A stretch of DNA of 64,000 nt from DATADW01 sp963733905 (GCA_963733905.1 CAVTEU010000018.1:186001-250000); one strand, 5' to 3'; positions 51,154 through 61,247 are shown, numbered from the stretch's first letter. Notes: generated by a model from the letters alone, not told the origin. Numbers and translations are program-made.

Positions 51154-52614
51154 ATGCCGACCCTCCCCGACCGGCCGCCCGAATGGGTGGCCGATGCCGT
51201 CTTCTATCAGATCTTCCCCGACCGGTTCGCCCGTTCCGGGTTGGTGCCGCAACCGGGGAACCTGGAGCCGTGGGACGGGGTGCCCACCCACCACGGCTAC
51301 AAGGGTGGCGACCTCATCGGGATCGCCGACAAGCTCGATTGGATCGAGGAGCTTGGCGCCAACGCCATCTACCTCAACCCCATCTTCCGGTCGGGGTCCA
51401 ACCACAGGTACCACACCCATGACTACTTCGTGGTCGACCCGCTGCTTGGCGGAGATCACGGGTTCGAGCGGCTCATGGCGGCGTGCCGCGCCCGGGGGAT
51501 CAGGGTGGTGCTCGACGGCGTCTTCAACCACGCCTCTCGAGGCTTCTTCCCCTTCCACGACATCATGGAGAACGGCGCCGGGTCACCTTGGATCGACTGG
51601 TTCCACGTCGATGGCTTCCCCATGAGGGCCTACCAGGAGGAACTGCCGCCCAACTACGCGGCGTGGTGGGGGCTCCATGCTCTCCCCAAGTTCAACACGG
51701 CCAATCCTCAGGTGGTCGACTACCTCTATGCGGTGGGCGAGCACTGGGCGGCGCGTGGCATCGACGGGTGGCGGCTCGACGTGCCCACCGAGATCGCCAC
51801 GCCGGGCTTCTGGGAGGGGTTTCGACAACGAGTGCGAGCGGTGAACCCCGACCTGTACATCGTCGGCGAGATCTGGGAGCACGCCACCGATTGGATCGCA
51901 CATGGGGACCGCTTCGACGCCACCATGAACTACCTGTTCGGTGGGTGGACGCTCGCCTTCACCATCGGCGACGCAATCGACTGCCGATCTTGCCCGGGGG
52001 CTCCACTACCCCATCACCCCGCAACTCGACGCCGAGGCCTATGGCTCTGCCGTCGAGCGACTGCTCGACATCTACCCGGACCACGCCAACAGGGCGAACC
52101 TCAACCTGCTCGGCTCGCACGACACCCCTCGGATACTCAGCCTGGCGCGGGGCGACGTCACCGCGGTGGTGCTGTCGATGGTCCTGCTGCTCACCTTCCC
52201 CGGGGCGCCCTGTATCTACTACGGCGACGAGATCGGGATGGAGGGGGGCCGGGAACCGGCGTCGCGCGCCGCGTTCCCGTGGGACGACCACGACAGTTGG
52301 CACTCGGGGATCCTCTCCTCGGTCCGCTCATTGGTGGCGCTCCGCAGGGCGCACCCGGCGTCTCCGTCACGGCGAATATGTGCGGCTTCCCACCGGGATC
52401 GGTGCACGGGCTCCACTGGTTCCTCCTCGACCATCCAGAGGAACGCCTGGTGGTTGCGGTCAACGCCGGGCACGACGCGGCATCGGTGAGCACCCCGTCG
52501 ATCGGCGACCGGTTCGAGACGCTCTGGGGTTTCGGCGGCATCGCCACCGAAGATGGCATCACCCGCGCCGCTCTCGGACCCCGCTCCGCCGCCGTCTGGC
52601 GAGCCGGGGCCTGA
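51154..52614 (+). CDS. GH13 alpha-glucan hydrolase (frameshifted)
   Basis: Cytoplasmic alpha-amylase-fold enzyme, about 485 residues. DAVFYQIFPDRFARS opens it. Region I is ANAIYLNPIF...HRYHTHDYFVVDP, region II WRLDVPTEIATPGFW with the nucleophile Asp, region III IVGEIWEHATDWI with the acid/base Glu, and region IV LNLLGSHDTPRILSL. Three +1 shifts are near 51985, 52360 and 52400. There is no signal peptide, so it acts inside the cell, on maltodextrins or glycogen breakdown products by analogy with MalZ/neopullulanase types. The last bases overlap the Fe-S gene. Confidence 0.9.
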   Translation: MPTLPDRPPEWVADAVFYQIFPDRFARSGLVPQPGNLEPWDGVPTHHGYKGGDLIGIADKLDWIEELGANAIYLNPIFRSGSNHRYHTHDYFVVDPLLGGDHGFERLMAACRARGIRVVLDGVFNHASRGFFPFHDIMENGAGSPWIDWFHVDGFPMRAYQEELPPNYAAWWGLHALPKFNTANPQVVDYLYAVGEHWAARGIDGWRLDVPTEIATPGFWEGFRQRVRAVNPDLYIVGEIWEHATDWIAHGDRFDATMNYLFGGWTLAFTIGDAIDCRSCPGAPLPHHPATRRRGLWLCRRATARHLPGPRQQGEPQPARLARHPSDTQPGAGRRHRGGAVDGPAAHLPRGALYLLRRRDRDGGGPGTGVARRVPVGRPRQLALGDPLLGPLIGGAPQGAPGVSVTANMCGFPPGSVHGLHWFLLDHPEERLVVAVNAGHDAASVSTPSIGDRFETLWGFGGIATEDGITRAALGPRSAAVWRAGA

Positions 52615-54814
52615 GTTCAGTCGGCCGGTTCGGGGAGCGTCGGTCGAGGGCGGAGGCGAGGATCATGGCGATGTCCTGAACCCGGACATCGTCGCCACGT
52701 CCGATCTCCTTGACCCCGTCGTCGATCATCACCAGGCAGTACGGGCAGGCGACGGCGACCGTCGATGCGCCGGTGGCGACCGCCTCCTCCGCCCGCTCGA
52801 CATTGACCTTCTTCCCGGTGTGCTCCTCCATCCAGAACCGGGCGCCGCCCGCCCCGCAACACATGGCCCGATTGCCGCTGCGTGGCATCTCCACGAGGTT
52901 CCCGCCGGCGCCCGATGCGGCAACTTCACGCGGTGGCAGGTAGACGTCGTTGTGCCTTCCCAGGTAGCAGGGATCGTGGTAGGTGATCGCACCCTCCCCG
53001 TCCTCGGGGGACGGGACCAGACCGCGCCGCATCAACTCTGCCAGGAGCTGGCTGTGGTGGATCACCTCGTATGAACCGCCCAGCTGCGGGTACTCGTTGG
53101 CCAGCGTGTTGAAGCAATGCGGGACACTGGGTCACCACGGTGCGCACCCCGAACTCGTCGAGCGTGGCGATGTTCTGCAGCGCCAGCTGTTGGAAGACGT
53201 ACTCGTTGCCGGAGCGACGTGCCGGATCACCGGTGCACAGCTCCCGCGGCCCGAGGATGGCGAAGTCGAGCCCGGCGTGGTGCATCAAGCCGCGCCATCG
53301 AGAGCGTGACCGCCCGATTGCGATCGTCGAAGGAGCCGGCGCACCCCACCCAATACAGATAGTCGGCGGACTCGACGCCGTCGCGACCGAGCACCGGTAC
53401 CTCGAAGTCGAGCGAGGCCGTCCAGTCGGCCCTGCTCTGCTGGCTCATCGCCCACGGGTTCGACTGGTTCTCCATGGCCAGGTACGCCTTGCCCAGTTCG
53501 GGTGGGAAATCCGACGCCATCAGCGAGAGATGGCGCCGCATGTCGAGGATCTTGTCGAGGATCTCGATGTTGACCGGGCAGATCTCGTCGCACGCCTTGC
53601 AACTGGTGCAGGACCAAACCTCTTCGGGCTGGATCCGCTCGAAGACGCTCGCCGAGCTGACCGTGATGCCATCCACCGTGCCCACCGGTGGCGACACTGC
53701 CGGGTCGCCGGTGAGAGCGGCGACCTCGCCCGAGCTTGATGACGATCTCGCGGGGGTCGAGCGGCTTGCCGGTGAGCTGCGCCGGGCAGACGGACGTGCA
53801 CCGCCCGCAGATGGTGCAGGCATCGGTGTCGAGCAATTGCTTCCAGGTGAACTCGGTGATCTCGGCGGCGCCCGACGGACTCGATGTCGTCGGTCTCCAT
53901 CAGGTTGGGGACCGGACGCATTGCCCCCTTGGGGCGCTGGTGGGGCGAGAGGAACATGTTCGCCGGCGAGGTGAACATGTGCCGCAGCTTGGTGGTGGGG
54001 AGGATCACCAGGAACCCGGCGAAAGCGACGACATGCGCCACCCAGAAGGTGCGGTGGAGAGCAACGGCCGCCGTCTCGGGGACGAGGAAACTCAGCGGAT
54101 AACCGACGAATGACCAAACCTCGAATGCGGGCCGGCCGTCCACGGCGATGCGAGCCGCCTCGGTGGCCAGTCCCGCTCAGCCCGATGACGCGCGAGGATC
54201 GCCAGGATCCATGCGTCCTCGGGTCTCGTCTTGGAGCGGATCCGCCAGGGGCGCTGTCCGTAGCGGCGGAGCGCTCCGAGGGCCAGCCCGCCGAGGAACA
54301 CGAGCGAAGCCAGGTCGAGGATCGCCGAGTATCCCTGGTAGACCCTCCCCTCGAGGAACTTGAACTGATCGGGGAGGATGTGGTCGATCTCGAGCGTCAC
54401 CGTCCCCAGAAAGAGGACGACGAAGCCCCAGTAGATCATCGAGTGCATCAACCCGGCAGCCGGGTCGCGCATCAGGGTCCGCATCGACAAACCGCGCAGC
54501 AACTGGACGACCCGCTCTTTCCACTGACCGAGCCGGGGCTCGGTGCCGCCCCTTCCCCAGTTGCGTGCTCTCAGGGAGAACAGATACGCCGCGATGAACA
54601 CCGCGGCGGTCACAGCGACATAGAAGAGGACTATCACCGCCCCCGGGATGTTGCCGAAGACCTCGCGTCCGACCTCGGGACGTGTGTCCTCGAAGAGCTC
54701 TCCCAGCCACCAGAGCCAGAGCGTCCCACCGGCGAGCACGAACGCCAGACCGAGGAGGAACCCGGCGGCGGTGAATCTCCGCTTGCGCTCCTCGGTCCCC
54801 GCCGGCTCGGTCAT
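52559..54814 (-). CDS. EtfD-like membrane Fe-S oxidoreductase (frameshifted)
   Basis: Single long gene, about 750 residues, in five or more frame pieces. The N-terminus has about six hydrophobic helices (LLGLAFVLAGGTLWLWWLGE, IYWGFVVLFLGTVTLEIDHIL) of the NarI-like cytochrome b type. Then come two [4Fe-4S] motifs: DACTICGRCTSVCPAQL and CTSCKACDEICPVNIE. The C-terminal part has two CCG-type repeats, TQCPHCFNTLANEYP and MCCGAGGARFWMEE, as in heterodisulfide reductase subunit B. This layout matches mycobacterial EtfD (Rv0338c), which takes electrons from EtfBA to menaquinone. Shifts are near 54180, 53880, 53735, 53290 and 53125. A stop at 52617 in another frame may be the true end. Confidence 0.85.
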
Positions 54815-54844
54815 GAGCCGCCGAGAATAGGTGGTGAGCGATTC

Positions 54845-55000
54845 CCTCCCCCCGGCGGGGGGAGTACCCGACGCCGCAGGCGTCGGGGGAGGGGGGCTGC
54901 GTCACTCCCAGGAGCGAGCCGAGGAGGCGACGCACCGTTGGGAGTTCGGAGCACCCCCTACCCGCTGCTCCGCAGCGGGGCCCTTCCCCCCGCGGGGGGA
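54845..55000. repeat. cluster of GC-rich palindromes
   Basis: Four hairpins in 156 bases: CTCCCCCC/GGGGGGAG (54846-54864), CCCGACGCC-gca-GGCGTCGGG (54867-54887), CCCGCTGC-tcc-GCAGCGGG (54961-54979) and TCCCCCC/GGGGGGA (54985-55000). They flank the gap between the Fe-S gene and pspA, and the pspA frame reads through part of them. They look like REP/terminator-type elements; no gene is evident in the gap. Confidence 0.7.
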
Positions 55001-55825
55001 CGGATGACGGAGCGAGCTTCCGCATGGCTGCCGTCTGCCGTCTAGTCTCGGGGGATTGCTCCCCGTCGCCCGAGGCGGGCATTGCTTCGACCGGGGTGCT
55101 TCGGGGGTTTCTGTCTCGAGACCCAGCTCGCGGCGGAGTTCTTCGAGCTTGGCGTCGGCGCCGGCCACCGAGATCGCCTCGCGCAACTCGGCCTCGGCGC
55201 CCGCTGGTGTCGCCTCTCGCAACTCGGTGCGCGCCTTGGCCGATGCGAGCCGCTGGTTGATCTTGTCCTCGACCTTTTCGAGCGAGGGCGCCTCGGACTC
55301 CATGTTGGCCGAGATCGACTCGACCGCCGAGTTGACCGCTTCCTGCATGCGCGCCTGTTGCAGCGACCCGAGGAGCTGCATCCGCTTGGCGGCGAGCTCT
55401 TGGAGCCGCATGGCGTTCTGCTGGACGGCGCCCTTGGCCGCGTCGGCCTGACCGACCGCGATCTCGTACTGGTCCTTGAGCGATTCGAGGTTGTTCTCGG
55501 CCGCTTGGAGCTTGAGCGCCAGGCTCTGCGCCGCCTGGTTCCATTTGCTCTCCGCCGAAGCATCTCCTGCGTTCTTGCCAGCTTCCCCTCTGAGCAGCGC
55601 CTGCTTTGCCATCTCCCGCGTCTCGCCCACCGAGTCGGCCGACTGCTCGAGCTTCTGCTCCAGTTGGGTGCGGTGGGCTATCACCTTCGCCGCCTGGTTG
55701 CGGAGCTCCTGGTCGCGCTTGCGGGCTTCGGTGATGGCCATCTCGATCTCGACCTCGGGGTCCATGACCCGCTCGGCCGTGCCGCGAAACCATTGCTTGA
55801 TGTAGCTCCAGATGCGCCTGAACAT
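54902..55825 (-). CDS. PspA/IM30 family protein
   Basis: Membrane-stress and membrane-remodelling coiled-coil protein (ESCRT-III-like). MFRRIWSYIKQWFRGTAERV is the amphipathic helix; residues 20-220 form long coiled coils (LRNQAAKVIAHRTQLEQKLE, MRLQELAAKRMQLLGSLQQA). About 240 residues are normal for the family. The frame continues for some 65 low-quality residues (SNPPRLDGRRQPCGS...) through the GGCAGAC heptamer and the palindrome cluster, so the true stop near 55075 was probably lost. No PspB/C or regulator is adjacent. Confidence 0.9.
   Translation of the reverse strand: MFRRIWSYIKQWFRGTAERVMDPEVEIEMAITEARKRDQELRNQAAKVIAHRTQLEQKLEQSADSVGETREMAKQALLRGEAGKNAGDASAESKWNQAAQSLALKLQAAENNLESLKDQYEIAVGQADAAKGAVQQNAMRLQELAAKRMQLLGSLQQARMQEAVNSAVESISANMESEAPSLEKVEDKINQRLASAKARTELREATPAGAEAELREAISVAGADAKLEELRRELGLETETPEAPRSKQCPPRATGSNPPRLDGRRQPCGSSLRHPSPRGGKGPAAEQRVGGAPNSQRCVASSARSWE
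55029..55043. repeat. GGCAGAC heptamer, locus 4 (inverted)
   Basis: Two units in inverted orientation (CTGCCGTCTGCCGTCT) inside the read-through tail of the pspA frame. On the minus strand, flanking bases GAGACTAGACGGCAG match the other loci, which read GAGACTGAGACGGCAG or close variants. Confidence 0.65.
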
Positions 55826-55873
55826 CGGTGCCCCGCCTCCTGACAGTTAGGGAGCGATCCTAAACCCGCCCAG

Positions 55874-56348
55874 TCACTCAGTCTCCGGGGCCACTCGCCG
55901 AGCAGGTCGTCGGTCACCTTGGCGACGTGTCCCTTGGCCTTGACGTTGCGCCATGCCCGATCGACATTCCCATCGTCCCCACGAGGAAGGTGGAGCGGAT
56001 GAGGCCGTCGAACTTCTTTCCGTAGAGGGTCTTGGTCCCCCAGGCTCCGAACGCCTCGGCTACCGCATGGTCCTCATCGGAGAGCAACGGGAAGGGAAGT
56101 CCTTCCTTCGCCTTGAACTTGGCGTTCCGCTCCGGGCGCGTCCGGGCTGATCCCCACCACCTGGTACCCGGCATCCTGCAGCACTCGTATCGGTCCCTGA
56201 AGTCGCATGCCTCGGCGGTGCATCCCGGCGTCATCGCCGCCGGGTAGAAGAAGATGACCGTGGGCTTCCGGAACAACTCAGCTGACGACATCTCGGCGCC
56301 GGTGTCGTCGGCGAGTGTGAAGGCGGGGGCCGGATCACCGGTTTGCAT
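55874..56348 (-). CDS. bcp: PrxQ/BCP-type peroxiredoxin (frameshifted)
   Basis: Thiol peroxidase of the atypical two-Cys PrxQ type, about 158 residues. GDPAPAFTLADDTGAE opens it. FFYPAAMTPGCTAEACDFRD has the peroxidatic Cys in TPGCT and the resolving Cys four residues later. FPLLSDEDHAVAEAFGAWG and STFLVGDDGNVDRAW follow. Four small shifts (near 56175, 56130, 55975 and 55890), three of them missing G residues, break the frame. It overlaps the proline dehydrogenase 3' end by 14 bases. Reducing partner not in view. Confidence 0.87.
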
Positions 56349-57314
56349 GTCGTTCTCCTCCTTTTGGCTCGCATGGCCAATCGAGCAGGGGCGGACTCAG
56401 CCGCCGAACAGCGGCACGCAGGAAGAACCAAACATTGGCGGGCCGCTCCGCCAGCCTGCGGGTGAGGTAGGGGTACCACTGCGAACCGTAGGGGACATAC
56501 ACGCGGAGTCTCTGGCCCGCCTCCACCAGCCTTCGCTGCAATGGCTTGCGGACCCCGTAGAGCATCTGGAACTCGAAGGGGTTGCTCCTGCCCTGGGCGA
56601 GGATCAGTGCGATCTCGACCAGACGCTCATCGTGGGTTGCAATAGCCGGGATGCAGCCCTCCTCCGGCATGAGACGCGCCATGAGAAGGGCGAAATTGCC
56701 ATCCACGGCCTCCTTGCTCTGCATGGCCACTTCTGGCGGCTCGGCGTAGGCGCCCTTGCAGAGGCGGATGTGTCCACCCAGAGGCGCCAACGCCAGCCAA
56801 ATCGGCCGCACTTCGATGGAGGCATGACTGAAGGGCGATGCCCCAGGTTTCCCGACTCCTGTTGCGCATCGGCGTAGAGGCGAACCGTTTTCTCGGTCCA
56901 GCGGCTGTCCTCCATGTCCACCGTCACCGTCATCCCGGCGTCAGCCGCAGCGGTAGCCAGTTCCTTGAGCTGCGTCCGGGCGAGGTCGTCGTCCACCCCC
57001 ATCCCCAGTTGGGTGAGCTTGACCGAGATGTTGGCGTCGATCTCCTGTTGGGATATCTGCTCGATGCAATCGAGGTAGATCCGTTGCGCGCTCCTGCACG
57101 CCGCTGGGTCGCCGACCTCTTCACCGAGGTGATCCAGCGATGCCTGCATCCCCAACTCGTTGAGCTCGCGGGCAGCCCGCAGCCCCTGTGCCAGCGTGTC
57201 CCCGGCAACGAAGCGATGCGCCAGCGCCAGACCGGCTGAGGTGCCGGTGAATGCGGCGCGCACCGGTGGGAACCGGGTTGCCGCCATCACCGCCCCGGTG
57301 AACAGGCCGGGCAC
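56335..57314 (-). CDS. proline dehydrogenase (frameshifted)
   Basis: FAD-linked single-domain proline dehydrogenase (PutB/PruA-partner type), about 325 residues. FVAGDTLAQGLRAARELNELG, ANISVKLTQLGMGVDDDLART, TVTVDMEDSRWTEKTVRLY, GHIRLCKGAYAEPP, AIATHDERLVEIAL and FEFQMLYGVRKPLQRRLVEAG cover the barrel and the conserved substrate motifs. At least two shifts, near 56835 and 56790, are present. GTG at 57314 starts it next to the proC stop. It oxidises proline to pyrroline-5-carboxylate at the membrane quinone pool. Confidence 0.9.
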
Positions 57315-57315
57315 C

Positions 57316-58140
57316 TCAGTCCTCTGCTTCTGCGGCCGAGCCAAGCTGGCGGGCCCGTTCGGCGGCGGCGCGGACCGCGTCTTCGACGATCGCCCGGAAG
57401 CCGCGCTCTTCGAGGATATGGACCGCAGCCGCCGTGGTCCCACCCGGCGAGGTGACCTGGGACCTCAACTCGAATGGACCGAGGTCGGTCTCGACGAGCA
57501 GTGCTCCCGCCCCTTTGATCGTCTGGTTGACCAGACGCTCGGCGAGATCGCGGGGTAGCCCTTCGCGGACCGCTGCCTCGGTGAGCGCCTCGGCGAGGAG
57601 AAAGGCATAGGCGGGGCCGGTCCCGGAGACCGCAGTCACCGCATCCAATAGCGCCTCGTCCATCACGGTCACCTCACCAACCGCTCGTAGAACCGAGGCG
57701 GCGAGGTCGACCGCGTTCTGGTCGGCATGACGACCTGGGGCGATCCCGGTGATTCCCTCGCCCACCAGTGCCGGGGTATTGGGCATCGCCCTGACCACAC
57801 CGACCGTGCCCAGGATCTCCTCGAGAAGTGAGGTTCGGACCCCGGCGGCCAGTGTCAGGACGACCTGTTGCTCGTTGACGGCGCCGTTGATCTGTCCCAG
57901 AAGGGCGGGGACGTCCACCGGCTTCACCGCCACTACCACCAGATCGACACCTTCGAGCGCCTTGGCCGGGTCGAGGAGACATCGGGCCCCGACCCTCGCT
58001 TCCACATCGGTGGCTCTCTCGGGGCGGCGTGCCGCCAGCGTGATCTCGTCGGGCTCCCAGCCGGCCCGGAGCAAACCGAGCGCCAGTGCCTGACCCATGG
58101 CGCCGGCGCCGAGGATGGCGACGGTCGGGCGGGCACTCAT
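57316..58140 (-). CDS. proC: pyrroline-5-carboxylate reductase
   Basis: Last step of proline synthesis, reducing P5C with NAD(P)H. 274 residues and intact. VAILGAGAMGQALALGLL is the Rossmann motif, VVVAVKPVDVPALLGQI and VVRAMPNTPALVGEGITGI follow, and the C-terminal VSGTGPAYAFLLAEALTEAAV and SPGGTTAAAVHILEERGF carry the substrate Thr/Gly region. It abuts proline dehydrogenase (catabolic) downstream and udk upstream. Having synthesis and degradation of proline in one run is unusual. Confidence 0.94.
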   Translation of the reverse strand: MSARPTVAILGAGAMGQALALGLLRAGWEPDEITLAARRPERATDVEARVGARCLLDPAKALEGVDLVVVAVKPVDVPALLGQINGAVNEQQVVLTLAAGVRTSLLEEILGTVGVVRAMPNTPALVGEGITGIAPGRHADQNAVDLAASVLRAVGEVTVMDEALLDAVTAVSGTGPAYAFLLAEALTEAAVREGLPRDLAERLVNQTIKGAGALLVETDLGPFELRSQVTSPGGTTAAAVHILEERGFRAIVEDAVRAAAERARQLGSAAEAED

Positions 58141-58145
58141 GGCGG

Positions 58146-58833
58146 TCAGACAGTAGACAACGGCGACTGGCGAACGTGGTCCCGGAGCATCCCTCCGACC
58201 GTGCGCACCGCGCTCGGCTTGAAGCCCTCGGGGATGATTATGTCGGCGTAACGCTTCGACGGTTCGACGAACTGGAGGTGCATCGGCCGGACCGTCGCCT
58301 CGTACTGGTCGATGACCGATGCGAAGGTGCGTCCCCGGTCGCGGGTGTCGCGCCGCAGTCTGCGCAGCAACCGGAGGTCGGCGTCCGCATCGACGTAGAT
58401 CTTGAGGTCGCACCGCCTGCGCAGCTCGGGCTCGGCGAGGATCATGAGCCCTTCGATCAGGATCACCGGCTGGGGCTCGACGACCACGGTCTCGTCCATC
58501 CTCAGATGGGCGGCGAAGTCGTATCGGGGCTTGAGCACCCGCCTCCCGGCGAGCAGGTCCTCGAGGTGGCCCGAGCATCAGATCGGTCTCGAAGGAGTCG
58601 GGGTGGTCGTAGTTGATCGCCGCCCGATCCTCAAAGGGCAGATCGGGACGGTGGTGGTAGTAGCCGTCGTGCTCGAGGACCGCCACCGAGTCGGCTCCCA
58701 CCTGCGACACCAATTCCTGGGCGATGAGGGACTTGCCCGATGCCGAGCCTCCGGCGATCCCCACCACCAGCGACTTGCCGAGCGGCCAGGAGGCGAGGAG
58801 ATCGGGGGCGAGCTGGGGCGACGAGCCGGACAC
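58146..58833 (-). CDS. udk: uridine kinase (frameshifted)
   Basis: Pyrimidine salvage: phosphorylates uridine or cytidine. About 228 residues. VVGIAGGSASGKSLIAQELV is the P-loop, SVAVLEHDGYYHHRPDLPF carries the Asp for the base, and, after a +1 shift near 58570, FAAHLRMDETVVVEPQPVILIEGLMIL and KIYVDADADLRLLRRLRRD follow. It leads proC and proline dehydrogenase on the same strand, with five bases to proC. Phosphoribulokinase-like relatives share the fold; length and motifs favour udk. Confidence 0.88.
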
Positions 58834-58855
58834 GGTTGTGGCGGTCAGATCGGTC

Positions 58856-59408
58856 TCATCGAGCGCTCTTCATCTCCTTCTTGCGCGCCCTGAGATCGGC
58901 GACATCCTCCCATTTCGCCACGTCGGCGATCGACGGCCAGTCGGCGGCACTCTCCTCCCAACCGGGTGGTCCGGCGCCAAGTCGCTTCCCCACGATGCCG
59001 ACGAAGATGCGCGCCTTCTGCACGCCGAACCCGGGCAGCTCGCGCAGCCTCCGGAAGAGCTCGTCCCCGGTCTCGGCTGTCTCCCAAAGCCGCTCGGCAA
59101 CGCCGTCGTACTTCTCCAAGAAGGACGCCGCACACCTCCTGGGTCCGCTTCGCCATCGAACCGGGGTAGCGATGGATCGCCGGTGGCCCGCGGAAGATGA
59201 CGGCGAGCTGGTCGGGATCGGTCTCGGCGATAAGCGCACAATCGAGCGGTTCACCGAGCCTCTCCTGGAGGAGATACGGACCGTAGAAAGCTCGTTCCAT
59301 GGGGAATTGCTGGTCGAGCAACATCCCGATGAGCAGCGCCAGTCCGTTCTCTGCGAGGAACCGGTCGGCATCGGCATTGCCGGTCCAAGGCAGCAGTTCC
59401 GGCGGCAT
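58856..59408 (-). CDS. HhH-GPD-type DNA glycosylase-family protein (frameshifted)
   Basis: About 183 residues. LPWTGNADADRFLAENGLALL, MLLDQQFPMERAFYGPYLL and IHRYPGSMAKRTQEVCGVL lead to RLRELPGFGVQKARIFVGIV, a helix-hairpin-helix of the DNA glycosylase superfamily. It fits the actinobacterial HhH-GPD family TIGR03252 (uncharacterised). The catalytic Asp usual for glycosylases of this fold is not evident. A +1 shift near 59125 separates the halves. Start is the ATG at 59408. Confidence 0.78.
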
Positions 59409-59530
59409 GAGGGCACACGCTACCTCTCGCCGGCACCAGTGCGCTTCAGTGGAGAGGCTCTCGATGCCGTAAATGACCCGGGGATCCGTACGCTCCACAC
59501 AGGGAGTCGGGAAGTCGGTGGGAAGGGATC

Positions 59531-61218
59531 ATGAATCTAGGTTTGGTCCAACGCGCGCGCCGTGTCGCGGGCGCTCTGGTCGTTTTGGCTTTGACCGCAG
59601 GGATACTGGCGGGGACGCCGCAGCCGGCTCGTACCGAGGAGCCCGATGAGCCGATCTTGTGGGGTGCGTATGCCCAGCCCCGCGGCGGCCAGTCGCCGCA
59701 GGGCCGCGGTCGAGGCTCTCGAGGCCACATTGGCCGCCCGCTCGGGCATGTGCGGGTGTTCGACCTGTGGAACACCCCGTTTCCCGACTCGTACACCACT
59801 TGGCTGCGCGACAGCGGGCACACCGTCGTCCTCTCGGTCCGGCCCAAGCGCACCAACGGGACCCAAATCCAGTGGAGCGACATCGCCAACGCCGCTCCCG
59901 GAACGGCGCTCTACAACGAGATCGTGGGCTGGGCCAACGCGGTGAAGGGCTTCGGCGCACCGCTCTACTTCACCTTCCATCACGAGCCGGAGGCAGAGGT
60001 CAACCTGGTCAACGGCACCGCTCCCGAGTTCATCGCCGCCTGGCGCAAGATCGTCGGGATCTTCGGAGAGCAGGGGGTCAGCAACGCCCGCTTCCTGTGG
60101 ATCATGACCGACTACAGCTTCTCGTGAACCCGGCCGACCGGCGCTCGGCGCCGAAGTGGTATCCCGGCGATGCTTACGTCGACGGGATCGCCGGCGACGC
60201 CTACAACTGGTACACCTGCCGTCCGGGGGTGCCCATCCCCTGGTGGTCGCTGCAGCAGATCGTCGAGCCGATGCGTCAGTTCGGTGCCGCCCATCCCGCC
60301 GAGGAATTGTGGCTGGCCGAGTTCGCCTCGGTCGAGGATCCGGCCCAACCGGACCGCAAGGCGCAGTGGATCGACGCGGCCCGCCAGCTGTTCCAAAGCC
60401 CGGGCTGGGAGCAGTTCCGCGGCGTCCTCTATTTCCACAACGCCCACGCCACCGGGTCGCCCTGCCAATGGTGGATCGACAGCAGCACGGCGGCAAGCGC
60501 CGCCTTCACCGCCATGGGCGCCGATCCCTACTACGGCGGTGATGCCCCAACTACGACGACCAGTTCGACAACCACGAGCTCAACGACCACGACCACGATC
60601 CCGTCCGGCCCGGCGCAGTTGCTCTTCGTGGTGGCCAACCCAGCTGCCCTCGGGGCCGGTGACGCCGCGGTGCGCACCCGGCTGCTGGGTGCTGGATACG
60701 ACGTGGTCACCGTGGACGATGACCTGGCTACGGCGGCTCAGGCGACATCGGCCGATGCGGTGCTCCTCTCCTCCACCATCTCCACGGGCCGGGCGGCAAT
60801 TTTCGAGCGGGTGGCCACCCCGGTCGTCTCCTGGAAGCCCTGGTCCTACGACCCGCTCAACCTCGCCGGTGCCCTCGCCGACGTGGACTACGGCAACGCC
60901 TCCGCGAGCACGCTGGCCTTCCCGAACGCCCAGCACCCCCTGGCCGCCGGGCTGAGCGGGACGGTCACAATCACGTCCTCCCACCAGACCATGGGATGGG
61001 GCATCCCCGGGTCCGCGCGAGACGTGGTGGCGACGGTGGCGGGGAAGCCCGGGCTGTTCACCTACGGACCCGGCGACGCACTGGTTGGTGGTGCACCGGC
61101 ACCTGCCTGCCGTATCGGGTTTCCCTCCGGCCACCTGGCCCCGAGCGGCGTTCACCGCGGCCGGATGGCTGCTCGTTCTGATCGGGCGGTCCAGTGGGCG
61201 GTGGCCGGCTGTCCGTGA
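59531..61218 (+). CDS. secreted GH26-like hydrolase with Thr linker (frameshifted)
   Basis: Exported glycosidase-like protein, about 560 residues. A signal peptide (ALVVLALTAGILAGTPQPA) leads to a GH26-type barrel: VRVFDLWNTPFPDSYTTWLR, YFTFHHEPEAEVN with the acid/base Glu, FLWIMTDYSF, then WYPGDAYVDGIAGDAYNWY and LWLAEFASVEDPAQPD with the nucleophile Glu. A linker of Thr and Ser (DAPTTTTSSTTTSS) connects to a C-terminal domain (LLFVVANPAALGAGDAAVRTRL, SADAVLLSSTISTG) seen in other actinobacterial exoproteins. Shifts are near 59690, 59745, 60120 and 61130. Mannan or another beta-glucan is the likely substrate. Confidence 0.8.
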
Positions 61219-61247
61219 GAGTCGCGGCGCGCATAACCTCTGCGTCC

